Below are positions 8,937 through 17,594 of a stretch of DNA of 35,219 nucleotides, piece after piece. The stretch spans positions 1 to 35,219 of the forward strand of contig SHUR01000006.1 of the NCBI GenBank assembly GCA_009694565.1, in the 5' to 3' direction. Position 1 is the first letter of the stretch, and each line of letters starts with the position of its first letter. The position numbers and the translations under genes were made by a program. The notes below the pieces were generated by a model, which searched no databases, was not told the origin of the DNA, and saw only the letters and a list, made by a program, of their open reading frames with translations. The stretch is from Ilumatobacteraceae bacterium. Its GTDB lineage: Bacteria > Actinomycetota > Acidimicrobiia > Acidimicrobiales > Ilumatobacteraceae.

Positions 8937-9371
8937 ATGACAGACCGCGCTGCACAGACCGCCCTCATCTCGGCCCCACTCAATGCATGTTGGGATGTCG
9001 TTCTCGAATTTGAGAAATACCCCGATTGGGCAAAAGATGTCAAGGAAGCAAAGGTGTTGACACACGACAATGAAGGTCGTGGTCTTCGAGTCGAGTATCG
9101 CGCATCAGCTCTTGGTCGCAGCACTCGTTACACACTTGAGTATGACTATTCAGAAAAGCCATCACGTCTGTCATGGCATCTGGTGGAAGGCGACATCATG
9201 CATGCGCTCAACGGCGCGTATTCATTTGTTGAAGTTGACGGCGGCACTCAAGTCTTTTATGAACTGGAACTGGAACTTGTTGTTCCGTTGCCTGGTTTTG
9301 TGAAGCGTCGCGCAGAGGCACGTATTCTCGTCGAAGCAGTCAAAGAACTGAAGGCTCGCACCGAGTCGTGA
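8937..9371 (+). CDS. SRPBCC-family (polyketide cyclase/START-like) protein
   Basis: MTDRAAQTALISAPLNACWDVVLEFEKYPDWAKDVKEAKVL...; ATG at 8937 preferred to the track start 8826. Confidence 0.82.
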   Translation: MTDRAAQTALISAPLNACWDVVLEFEKYPDWAKDVKEAKVLTHDNEGRGLRVEYRASALGRSTRYTLEYDYSEKPSRLSWHLVEGDIMHALNGAYSFVEVDGGTQVFYELELELVVPLPGFVKRRAEARILVEAVKELKARTES

Positions 9372-10228
9372 GTTTTGTCGGAATTGATGTTGGTGGCACA
9401 AAGTGTCACGGCGTGAGCGTTGACGATCGTGGAGTTGTTCTTGAAGAAATCAGATATCCGACACCACATGCGTCGGACTTGGTTGATCTGCTTGAGTCAA
9501 TGTTTCATGAACTATCCGGAACACAAACTCTTGGTGTCGGAGTTCCTGGACTAATTACCCCAGATGGAATAGTGCGGGCGTCTCCCAACATGAAGGGTGC
9601 ACACAACATTGCAGTCGGGCCTGAACTTCGTTCCCGTCTCGGCATCAGCGTGCATGTTGAAAACGATGCAACGATGGCGGCATTCGGAGAATGGAAAGCT
9701 GGTGCTGCGCTTGGAGCCCTGAATGCAGTAATCGTCACGCTTGGTACTGGTATTGGTGGTGGCATTGTTATGGGTGGTCAGTTGCAACGTGGCGCAAATG
9801 GGTTTGTGGGCGAAATAGGGCACATGGTTGTACAACATGGAGGCGAATTATGCGTGTGTGGCAGGCGAGGATGTTGGGAACGATACGCATCAGGTTCTGC
9901 ATTGCGAATGTTGAGCGGCGGTATGAGCGGCGAAGACGTATTTGCGGCAGCTAGTTCAGGTGACAGTCATGCACTATCTGTCGTTGCTACTTTTGCAGAT
10001 TGGGTTGCGGTTGGACTCGCAAGTCTTACGAACATCTGTGACCCAGAAGTAATTGTTATTGGCGGTGGAGTCGTGCAGTCCTTCGGACATGTACTGGAGT
10101 CCGTGTCAAAAAGTTTTTCTTCCGCGTTGTATTCATCTGAATCACGGCCTCATCCATCTTTGCGTGTCGCGGCATTGGGTGAACGCGCTGGTGCAATCGG
10201 GTGCGCCCTTTTTATGACTCAGGGGTAG
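9368..10228 (+). CDS. ROK-family kinase, probable glucokinase
   Basis: 286 aa; FVGIDVGGTKCHGVSV, GTGIGGGIVMGGQLQRGANGFVGEIGH, ROK zinc motif CVCGRRGCWERYASG. Confidence 0.88.
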   Translation: MSFVGIDVGGTKCHGVSVDDRGVVLEEIRYPTPHASDLVDLLESMFHELSGTQTLGVGVPGLITPDGIVRASPNMKGAHNIAVGPELRSRLGISVHVENDATMAAFGEWKAGAALGALNAVIVTLGTGIGGGIVMGGQLQRGANGFVGEIGHMVVQHGGELCVCGRRGCWERYASGSALRMLSGGMSGEDVFAAASSGDSHALSVVATFADWVAVGLASLTNICDPEVIVIGGGVVQSFGHVLESVSKSFSSALYSSESRPHPSLRVAALGERAGAIGCALFMTQG

Positions 10229-11675
10229 CCCAACTGCGAGAGCGTTCAACGGCTCGTAGCCATTGCGCATGTGAGCCATCGGGAATGCCGGGCTCGAATT
10301 GTTTGTCAAGTGTCCACATCGAATCAATTTCATCAAGGTTCGCCCACACGCCTTCTGCTAACCCAGCTAAGTATGCAGCACCTAGTGCAGTCGTCTCATG
10401 ATCTGTTGGTCGCAAAACAGGCACACCCAGTGCATCTGCTTGACGTTGCAACATTGCATCCATGACAGAAGCACCGCCGTCAACACGTAGCTCGGCAAGA
10501 GTGATTCCACCAGCGAGAGTCATTGCATCAATAGCATCGCGAGTTTGATGAACCATTGCATCAATCACGGCACGAGCAATGTGTGCCTTAGTGGTCCCAC
10601 GAGTAATGCCAATGATTGAGCCGCGCGCGTACGGATCCCACCATGGACTTCCTAAGCCTGTAAAGGCAGGCACCACACAGACGCCGCCCGAATCCGACAC
10701 GGACTCGGCCAATGGTCCAATCTCAGAAGAATTGTTGATGATGCCAAGTCCGTCACGTAACCACTGAACGGCAGCTCCAGTAGCAAAGATTGCTCCCTCA
10801 AGTGCATAGACGGGTGCACCATCACCGAGGTCCCATGCGACAGTAGTGAGCATTCCATCTGCAGGTGGCGGACATGTTGTACCGATATTGAGAAGAACAA
10901 AACTTCCCGTTCCGTACGTGTTCTTTGCCATGCCAACGCTCATACATGCTTGTCCAAATAATGCTGCTTGTTGGTCACCGGCAATTCCAGAAATTGGTAT
11001 TCCGTCCGGCACACCAGGAACATCAGCGGTGACACCGAATCGTCCACTTGATGGTTGGACCGTGGGCAGTACTGACATGGGGACACCGAGTAGTTCACAC
11101 ATTTCAGCGCTCCATTGCAATGTGTTGATGTCGAACAACATGGTGCGACTTGCATTGGAAGGGTCTGTGACGAATGCGGCGCCAGCAGTCAGTTTCCACA
11201 CCAGCCATGAGTCAATTGTTCCGATACATAAATGCTCGATAGGGGGAACTGCTGTGTGTTGCAACAGCCAAGCAGCTTTTGTTCCTGAAAAATACGGATC
11301 GAGTACTAGACCGGTGACTGCGCGAACACGATCAATGTGCGGCAGTAATTCTTCGCATCGTCCTGCCGTTCGACGGTCTTGCCAGACAATTGCATGTGCG
11401 GTTGGCTGTCCCGTTCGTTTGTCCCAGGCCAATACGGTCTCTCGTTGGTTGGTGATACCAATGGCCGATACGGGTTGAGTGAGTTGGCCACATACCTCTT
11501 GCAACGTGGCCACAATTGCATTCCAAATTTCGTGTGCATCATGTTCAACCCAACCTGGTTGGGGAAAGAATTGAGTGAATTCTCTGTATGCAGAAAAAGA
11601 CTTTTTCCCGTCATCAAAGACGGCACGAGTGCGAACCCCGGTAGTGCCTGCATCAATCGCGAGCACCACGCTCAT
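10212..11675 (-). CDS. glpK: Glycerol kinase
   Basis: 487 aa; LAIDAGTTGVRTRAVFDD, GITNQRETVLAWDKRTGQPTAHAIVWQDRRT, SGIAGDQQAALFGQ, DGGASVMDAMLQRQADALGVPVLRP. Confidence 0.93.
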   Translation of the reverse strand: MSVVLAIDAGTTGVRTRAVFDDGKKSFSAYREFTQFFPQPGWVEHDAHEIWNAIVATLQEVCGQLTQPVSAIGITNQRETVLAWDKRTGQPTAHAIVWQDRRTAGRCEELLPHIDRVRAVTGLVLDPYFSGTKAAWLLQHTAVPPIEHLCIGTIDSWLVWKLTAGAAFVTDPSNASRTMLFDINTLQWSAEMCELLGVPMSVLPTVQPSSGRFGVTADVPGVPDGIPISGIAGDQQAALFGQACMSVGMAKNTYGTGSFVLLNIGTTCPPPADGMLTTVAWDLGDGAPVYALEGAIFATGAAVQWLRDGLGIINNSSEIGPLAESVSDSGGVCVVPAFTGLGSPWWDPYARGSIIGITRGTTKAHIARAVIDAMVHQTRDAIDAMTLAGGITLAELRVDGGASVMDAMLQRQADALGVPVLRPTDHETTALGAAYLAGLAEGVWANLDEIDSMWTLDKQFEPGIPDGSHAQWLRAVERSRSWATPES

Positions 11676-12478
11676 GAAGTGCCTGACCCCGATGTTGCAA
11701 TGAGATGAATAAGGTCCGCATGTACTCCGGGAGTTGCAGCAAGCACTTGCGAGGGCGTAACAGCATTGCCGAAGTAATCGGAAACGATTGCACCAGCTTC
11801 AGTTGCTATGACCTGGCCAGCAATCAGGTCCCAGGAATGAAGGTGTTCTTCGAAATACGCATCGAGGCGACCGCACGCGACGAAACACAAATCTACGGCT
11901 GCAGCACCAAACCGACGAATGTCTCGTACCTTCATCACAATGTCTGCAACGCGTTTGGCGTGTACTTCACGTTCGCTGATCCGATAGCTGTATCCGGTGC
12001 ACACGAGAGCGTCTGAAATGTCCTTGTTGTCGCGGACACAGATGGGCATTCCGTTGACGGTGGCTCCTTCTGTGCGGGCGCCACTAAACATCTCGCCAAG
12101 TACTGGAACGTACACGGCCCCTGCTAGTGGACCATGTTCGTCAACCGCACCAATTGACACGGCCCACATCGGGAGATCGAAATAGAAATTCGTTGTTCCG
12201 TCGATTGGGTCAATGTGCCACGTAATTCCAGAGGTGCCCTGCTTGGCTGAGCCTTCTTCTCCGATAATTGCATCATCAGGACGAACCTGAGCCAGGCCCT
12301 CTGTAATCATTGCTTCACTTGCTCTATCGAACTTCGTGACCATGTCAATCGGTGAAGACTTTGTTGTCGCAGTGAGTGGGCCACTTTTACGTCCGTGAAG
12401 TGCCATGTCGCCTGATTGGCGAGCAAGCGATTCTGCAATCTGACGCAGTTGAGAACCGATTGACAACGATGTACTCAT
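11672..12478 (-). CDS. Inositol monophosphatase / histidinol-phosphatase family protein
   Basis: IIGEEGS, WHIDPIDGTTNF, LHSWDLIAGQVIATEAGAIVSDYFG. ATG at 12478 preferred to the track start 12613. Confidence 0.88.
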   Translation of the reverse strand: MSTSLSIGSQLRQIAESLARQSGDMALHGRKSGPLTATTKSSPIDMVTKFDRASEAMITEGLAQVRPDDAIIGEEGSAKQGTSGITWHIDPIDGTTNFYFDLPMWAVSIGAVDEHGPLAGAVYVPVLGEMFSGARTEGATVNGMPICVRDNKDISDALVCTGYSYRISEREVHAKRVADIVMKVRDIRRFGAAAVDLCFVACGRLDAYFEEHLHSWDLIAGQVIATEAGAIVSDYFGNAVTPSQVLAATPGVHADLIHLIATSGSGTS

Positions 12479-12738
12479 GAAGGGTCCGAAATCTCTCGCC
12501 ATTCGCCGTGAGCTCGTAACACAAGGACTGCAATGATGGCTGTTCCACCAGCGCCGATCAGGCTGCAGATCAACATTCCCGAACCCGTCTGCACGGTGCA
12601 GCGAACGTCGCATTGTGCATCAATGAGGCCGTAACCAAGAAGCCCACCTGCGAGTCCACCAAGGAGAATTGAGCAAAAGGCAATGACCCGTGCAGTGACG
12701 GACGGCAAAGCAGAAAGAGAAGGGGTGGAATCTGGCAC
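12475..12738 (-). CDS. Small membrane protein of unknown function
   Basis: From GTG at 12738: (V)PDSTPSLSALPSVTARVIAFCSILLGGLAGGLLGYGLIDAQCDVRCTVQTGSGMLICSLIGAGGTAIIAVLVLRAHGEWREISDPS; two hydrophobic segments. Confidence 0.55.
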   Translation of the reverse strand: MPDSTPSLSALPSVTARVIAFCSILLGGLAGGLLGYGLIDAQCDVRCTVQTGSGMLICSLIGAGGTAIIAVLVLRAHGEWREISDPS

Positions 12739-12761
12739 CTGTCCATCGTAGGCGTGGAGGC

Positions 12762-14051
12762 ATGACGAGTGCAGTAGCGTTCGGTGAAATGACCACTGAA
12801 CGTTCGATTCTTCACATTGATATGGATGCCTTCTATGTGTCGGTTGAGTTATTGCGTCACCCCGAACTGCGCGGACTGCCAGTAGTTGTAGGTGGAACAG
12901 GAGGTCGCGGTGTTGTGGCCGCCGCTTCGTATGAGGCTCGACGGTATGGGATTCACTCTGCGCTGTCATCAGCGGTTGCACGCAAGTTATGCCCTGACGC
13001 TGTGTTCATTGCACCTGATATTTCTCACTATGTCGAATTCAGCCAAAAGTTACACACCATCTTTGAGTCGTTCACGCCGCTCGTCGAGCAGATCTCTATC
13101 GATGAAGCATTTCTTGATGTCACCGGGGCATCGCTATTGATGGGGGATGCTGTGTCTATTGCTTGGGCACTGCGTAAGCGTGTGGTGTCGGAAACACAGT
13201 TGACATGCAGTGTCGGAGTTGCACCGAACAAATTTCTCGCCAAGCTCGCATCAGAACATGCCAAGCCTCGAGCAATGGCTGGCGGAGTGCAGCGCGGGTA
13301 TCAAGTATTTGAAGTGAAGCGCGGGTCTGAATCTGAATTCTTGTTGCCGCTTCCGGTGCAATCACTGTGGGGTGTTGGGCCTGCAACGCTGGCAAAACTT
13401 GAAGCTATTGGCGTGCGTCTTGTTGCTGATTTGGCCGAACTTGATGTTGAAATCGTGTGTGCCGCTGTTGGAGACGTGAACGGACGACATCTCCATTCGC
13501 TTGCGCAAGGTATTGATGACCGGACAGTCGAATCAGAACGAATCGCCAAATCAATCGGGCATGAAGAGACGTTCTCTACAGACCTCACTACGCACGAGGA
13601 ACTGCGAGTCCAATTAGTGCGCCTATGTGATGCGGTGGCACGTCGCACTCGTGATGCTGGTGTCGCTGCCGGCACTCTGTTGTTGAAAGTGAAATTTTCA
13701 TCGTTTGAGTCGGTCACTCGGTCAGTGACCCCTGCCGTGCCGTTGACGACAGGGCCTTCAATGGTGGCAGCCCTCGAGCCACTGTTGGCGATGCTGGATT
13801 ATGCACAAGGTGTTCGACTGCTTGGCGTCCATGCTCAAAAATTGGCCGAGCAAAGTGAGGGGATTCCACGGTTGTTCGACGATGGGGGAGACACTCCAGA
13901 AGACATTGAAGAACAATGGAAACCAGCCAGCAAGGCAGTTGACCTCATCGTCGATCGATTTGGAGCCGGGATAATCGGGCCCGTCAGCGGACTCAATAGC
14001 CGACAGCCTGGTCAGAGCCCTGCCGGGCCAGTCCTCGACGACCGCCCCTGA
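12762..14051 (+). CDS. dinB: DNA polymerase IV (Y-family)
   Basis: 429 aa; ILHIDMDAFYVSVE, VAAASYEARRYGIHSALSSAVA, ISIDEAFLDVTG, CSVGVAPNKFLAKLASEHAKP. Confidence 0.93.
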   Translation: MTSAVAFGEMTTERSILHIDMDAFYVSVELLRHPELRGLPVVVGGTGGRGVVAAASYEARRYGIHSALSSAVARKLCPDAVFIAPDISHYVEFSQKLHTIFESFTPLVEQISIDEAFLDVTGASLLMGDAVSIAWALRKRVVSETQLTCSVGVAPNKFLAKLASEHAKPRAMAGGVQRGYQVFEVKRGSESEFLLPLPVQSLWGVGPATLAKLEAIGVRLVADLAELDVEIVCAAVGDVNGRHLHSLAQGIDDRTVESERIAKSIGHEETFSTDLTTHEELRVQLVRLCDAVARRTRDAGVAAGTLLLKVKFSSFESVTRSVTPAVPLTTGPSMVAALEPLLAMLDYAQGVRLLGVHAQKLAEQSEGIPRLFDDGGDTPEDIEEQWKPASKAVDLIVDRFGAGIIGPVSGLNSRQPGQSPAGPVLDDRP

Positions 14052-14107
14052 CACAGAACACACCGAGGCGCATTGCGTTTAGGTCAGCGAGGTGAGACAA
14101 TACATCT

Positions 14108-14437
14108 GTGCCATTGTCAGATGAAGAACAAAGAATCCTGCGCGAGATTGAAGATCAGCTCAAAACTGATGAGAAGTTCGCTAACGCTGTGTCCTCATCA
14201 GGGTTGTATCGCCATTCTGCTCGCCGTGTTTGGTGGGCCCTAGTCGGCGTCATTGTGTCGCTTGTGGCAGTCGTTGCCAGCCTGCAGATTCATTTCTTGG
14301 TTGCATTTGCTGCCTTTGTCGTGATGATGGGCTTTGCTTTGGTCATTGAACGGCAAGTTCGGTTGATTGGGCGCGCGGGGGTACAAGACCTTGCCCAGAC
14401 AATTCGTAAGCCTCGCGTCAAGTTTCCCCACAATTAG
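14108..14437 (+). CDS. DUF3040-family membrane protein
   Basis: 109 aa; MPLSDEEQRILREIEDQLKTDEKFA N-terminus, then two TM segments. Confidence 0.85.
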   Translation: MPLSDEEQRILREIEDQLKTDEKFANAVSSSGLYRHSARRVWWALVGVIVSLVAVVASLQIHFLVAFAAFVVMMGFALVIERQVRLIGRAGVQDLAQTIRKPRVKFPHN

Positions 14438-14465
14438 TCGGGATTTGCCCACTACTGTTGGCGCT

Positions 14466-14756
14466 ATGCAAAACGCAGGTTCCTCTTCGAAAAACGACCC
14501 TGCCTTCTTGTCTATTCTTGGGGCAATCATTGTCCGACCGTGGCTGTGGGTCACTGCACTTGCCCAGGCCTATCGGTTAGTGCCGCGTGGTTGGTGGCGC
14601 ACGTCGCCATTCCTGCCTGTGCCGCCCCGGGACTATATGGAGTTTCGTCTGGTGACTCAATACGGCGGCGGGCACGGTGTAGCGCGCGACCCTATTCGAT
14701 CACGAGATGTAGTCGACTACTTGCAGTGGTGCAGACGCTGGAGTAGCGAAAACTAA
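14466..14756 (+). CDS. Hypothetical protein, actinobacterial type
   Basis: From ATG at 14466: MQNAGSSSKNDPAFLSILGAIIVRPWLWVTALAQAYRLVPRGWWRTSPFLPVPPRDYMEFRLVTQYGG...; overlaps the HNH gene start. Confidence 0.65.
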   Translation: MQNAGSSSKNDPAFLSILGAIIVRPWLWVTALAQAYRLVPRGWWRTSPFLPVPPRDYMEFRLVTQYGGGHGVARDPIRSRDVVDYLQWCRRWSSEN

Positions 14757-15253
14757 TGAGAAGTGCGCTCGTTCTCAATGCAACATATGAACCTCTCAGT
14801 GTTGTGTCGGCACGACGTGCGATATGTCTTGTCCTGTGCGATAAAGCTGAAGTCATCGCAGACGACGGAACGGTCGTTCATTCTGAACGGCTTACCTTGG
14901 CGTCACCAATCGTCATTCGTTTGCGGTACGTAGTGAAAGTTCCGTATCATCGCAATGCAACCATGTCACGACGCGCTGTGTTTGCTCGCGATCATCATCG
15001 TTGCGGGTATTGCGGCGGAACCGCCGACAGCATCGACCATGTCATGCCCCGCTCTCGCGGTGGAAAAAATGTTTGGGAAAATGTCATTGCCGCATGTCGT
15101 GGATGCAATCTACGAAAGCGCGATCGCACGCCGGAAGAAGCCGGAATGCAGTTATCGAGCATTCCCCGTGCACCCCGCGAGATGTCATGGATTATGTATG
15201 CCGTGCCACGCGTTCCTGAACAGTGGAAGCCGTACTTGGCTGAGGCCAGTTAA
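14756..15253 (+). CDS. HNH endonuclease family protein
   Basis: 165 aa; FARDHHRCGYCGGTADSIDHVMPRSRGGKNVWENVIAACRGCNLRKRDRTPEEA. Confidence 0.9.
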   Translation: MRSALVLNATYEPLSVVSARRAICLVLCDKAEVIADDGTVVHSERLTLASPIVIRLRYVVKVPYHRNATMSRRAVFARDHHRCGYCGGTADSIDHVMPRSRGGKNVWENVIAACRGCNLRKRDRTPEEAGMQLSSIPRAPREMSWIMYAVPRVPEQWKPYLAEAS

Positions 15254-15271
15254 CACGAATCGAATTCCCCA

Positions 15272-15961
15272 ATGATTACGCCTTCAATGGAGTGGGGCCG
15301 CCATGACTGGACAGGTGCCGCTGCAGAGTTTCATGCAACGGAGTTGCCTGCGGAGCGTGCAATGTGGTGGTGCCACGTTGAGACACCGACTGTGATTCTT
15401 GGATCAACTCAATCAGTTGATGATGTTAATCAGAACATTGCAGAGGAAAGTGGTGTGTTGGTGTCGCGACGGCGCAGTGGTGGGGGAGCAGTATTTGTGC
15501 ACCCTTCAGATTCTGTATGGATTGACATAACAATCAGTCGAGCTGATCCATTGTGGAAAGACGAACTCGCACAGTCAATGCTGTGGCTTGGTGAATGTTT
15601 CGTTGAAGCACTGTCACCGTGGGTGGAGGCTGAGGTGTATCGCAACTCGTTCTCAACAGGGGTTGACGGTCGTGTCGTGTGCTTTGCGAGTTCATCTCCT
15701 GGTGAAGTTTTTGTGGGAGCCAAGAAGCTTGTGGGCATTAGTCAACGACGCGGTCGAGACGGCGCCAGATTTCAATGTGTGTTGTATCGACACTGGCGAC
15801 CAGATGAGTGGTCGGCAATCCTTGCTTCGGCCGAAGTGCGGTCACGGGTTGCAGATATTGCCGTGGCGACCCTCGATGTCCCGGCTCTCACCCTCGTACA
15901 AGCCATCTCTAAACAGCTCGCTGGCATCGGTGGGGAAGATAGTGGAGCGATTTGGGGATAA
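15272..15961 (+). CDS. Lipoate-protein ligase A-like (BPL/LplA family)
   Basis: 229 aa; VILGSTQSVDDVN, VSRRRSGGGAVFVHPSDSVWIDI, GAKKLVGISQRRGRDGARFQCVLY. Confidence 0.83.
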   Translation: MITPSMEWGRHDWTGAAAEFHATELPAERAMWWCHVETPTVILGSTQSVDDVNQNIAEESGVLVSRRRSGGGAVFVHPSDSVWIDITISRADPLWKDELAQSMLWLGECFVEALSPWVEAEVYRNSFSTGVDGRVVCFASSSPGEVFVGAKKLVGISQRRGRDGARFQCVLYRHWRPDEWSAILASAEVRSRVADIAVATLDVPALTLVQAISKQLAGIGGEDSGAIWG

Positions 15962-15994
15962 ATGGTTGACAGTGGGGCATAGTGGGGATACTCT
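15943..15994 (+). promoter_or_regulatory. mraZ promoter with a phased array of MraZ-type boxes
   Basis: TGGAG 15943, TGGGG 15953, TGGTT 15963, TGGGG 15973, TGGGG 15983 (exact 10-bp spacing) overlapping TTGACA (15966-15971), N17, TACTCT (15989-15994). Confidence 0.75.
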
Positions 15995-16039
15995 GTCCCA
16001 CGGGAGAGGCGGAGAACTTCACCCGGGAAGGCAGAGATT

Positions 16040-16456
16040 GTGTTTGTTGGAGTGCATGAGCGACAGCTCGACCCAAAAGGTCGACTCGCGCTCCCTGCTG
16101 CATTTCGTCCCCGTCTCGAACCTCGCTGTTACTTGGCCTTTGGTCGCGATAAATGTATAGACGTTCTTACGGCTGAAGCCTTCGAGCAAGTTGCTGAGGA
16201 CATGCTCCAAAAAGTACGGAGCGGAGAGATGGACCGCAACGAACAGCGAGCACTTGCTGCAAACACGATTGAGGTAACCATTGATGCTCAAGGTCGCGTG
16301 AACCTTGATGAAAAACTTCGCGAGTACGCAGGAGTGCTGTTGGGCTCACGAGTGATTGTCGCTGGTTCCTTTGACCGCGTCGAAATCTGGGAACCAGATC
16401 GTCATGATCGCAACATCAGTTCGGGTACCGAACAAATAGCTGGAGCGGGCGCGTGA
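16040..16456 (+). CDS. mraZ: Transcriptional regulator MraZ
   Basis: 138 aa; GTG start; FVGVHERQLDPKGRLALPAAFRPRL, IDAQGRVNLDEKLREYAGV. Confidence 0.95.
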   Translation: MFVGVHERQLDPKGRLALPAAFRPRLEPRCYLAFGRDKCIDVLTAEAFEQVAEDMLQKVRSGEMDRNEQRALAANTIEVTIDAQGRVNLDEKLREYAGVLLGSRVIVAGSFDRVEIWEPDRHDRNISSGTEQIAGAGA

Positions 16457-16534
16457 TTCTCGATGCTCCACATGTCTTTTCAATCAGTCAGTGGCCGACG
16501 GTCTCTGGCAGTCTCCCGGATGGCACGGTGGTTA

Positions 16535-16612
16535 GCTCCAACTCCGCCCGCTACCATCGCGCACATTCCGGGGATACATCCGGGTGGCAATTGCTTTCCG
16601 GGAGGCTGCCAG
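16535..16612 (+). ncRNA. Candidate cis-regulatory RNA leader of rsmH (possible mraW RNA motif)
   Basis: Stem CCGCCCG (16544-16550) / CGGGTGG (16581-16587, one G-U) around a loop with CCGGGGATACATC. Second hairpin GGCA...TGCC with inner GCTTT/GAGGC (16586-16611). Lies just upstream of the likely rsmH ATG at 16630. Confidence 0.4.
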
Positions 16613-16629
16613 GGACCGTCCGTCATGAC

Positions 16630-17592
16630 ATGGGTACCAACGTGAACGCGGTTTTTGCTCACCTGCCAGTGATGTTGGAACAAATTACCGATGTCTTTTC
16701 CAACATGAACGCCGGTGTTTTTCTTGATGCAACACTCGGTGGCGCTGGACATAGCACGGCAATACTGACGGCGCATCCCCAAGTGTCATTGCTGGGAATC
16801 GATCAAGATGACATGGCTCTTGAATCAGCTGAACAAGTTCTTGCAGCCGCTGGTTGTAGCGGACGCGTTGCCCTCCGACGTGCCCGGTTCGATGCAGCGG
16901 CGCTAATCGTGGCGAAAGAGGGCATCGGCTCGTTGTCCGGTGCCCTCTTCGACCTCGGTGTTTCTTCTCCACAATTCGATGTTGCTGAGCGTGGATTTTC
17001 ATATCGATTCGATGCGCCGCTTGATATGCGCATGGACCGCTCCCAAACTTTGAGTGCAGATGTGATTGTTAACACTTATGACGAAGATGCGTTAACGAGC
17101 ATGTTGCGTCGAAATGCGGACGAGCGTCATGCTTACCGAATTGCAAAGGCGATTATTGCCGCACGTCCGGTCCATTCCACTGCGCGATTGTCAGATGTCG
17201 TGAGTTCAGCAATCCCTGCGCCAGCGCGACGTCGCGGAGGACATCCTGCGAAAAGGACCTTTCAGGCTATTCGTATTGAAGTCAATGCAGAGCTTGAAAT
17301 TCTTCCGGGTGCTTTACGGAACGTCATTTCACTATTGGCTCCGGGCGCTCGATTGGCAGTTCTTTCGTATCACTCTGGCGAAGACCGCATCGTGAAGTCC
17401 GTGATGAGATCAGCAGAGACTGGCGATTGTGATTGCCCACCAAATCTTCCCTGCGGATGCGGTGCTATGCGGTCAGTCGTTCGTGTCCGTGCACCTCGTG
17501 ATGCAAGTAGAGCCGAATTGGCGCTTAACCCCAGGTCTTCTTCGGCACGTTTGCGAGTCGTCGAGAAAATACCTATCGAGAGCCAGAAGTAA
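16630..17592 (+). CDS. rsmH: 16S rRNA (cytosine(1402)-N4)-methyltransferase
   Basis: HLPVMLEQITDVF, LDATLGGAGHSTAIL, FDLGVSSPQFDVAERGFSYRFDAPLDMRMD, LSYHSGEDRIVK. The track start at 16453 (GTG) would add 59 aa over the candidate RNA leader. Confidence 0.93.
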   Translation: MGTNVNAVFAHLPVMLEQITDVFSNMNAGVFLDATLGGAGHSTAILTAHPQVSLLGIDQDDMALESAEQVLAAAGCSGRVALRRARFDAAALIVAKEGIGSLSGALFDLGVSSPQFDVAERGFSYRFDAPLDMRMDRSQTLSADVIVNTYDEDALTSMLRRNADERHAYRIAKAIIAARPVHSTARLSDVVSSAIPAPARRRGGHPAKRTFQAIRIEVNAELEILPGALRNVISLLAPGARLAVLSYHSGEDRIVKSVMRSAETGDCDCPPNLPCGCGAMRSVVRVRAPRDASRAELALNPRSSSARLRVVEKIPIESQK

Positions 17593-17594
17593 TC

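Noticed and set aside
12789-12830. Possible SOS box (GAACGTTCGA) near the start of dinB
   Set aside because: It lies inside coding sequence and lacks the central spacing of the actinobacterial LexA operator (GAAC-N4-GTTC).
15996-16005. TCCCACGGGA dyad downstream of the mraZ promoter
   Set aside because: Spacer of 2 nt is too short for an RNA hairpin and the arms are only 4 bp; too weak as a separate regulatory site.
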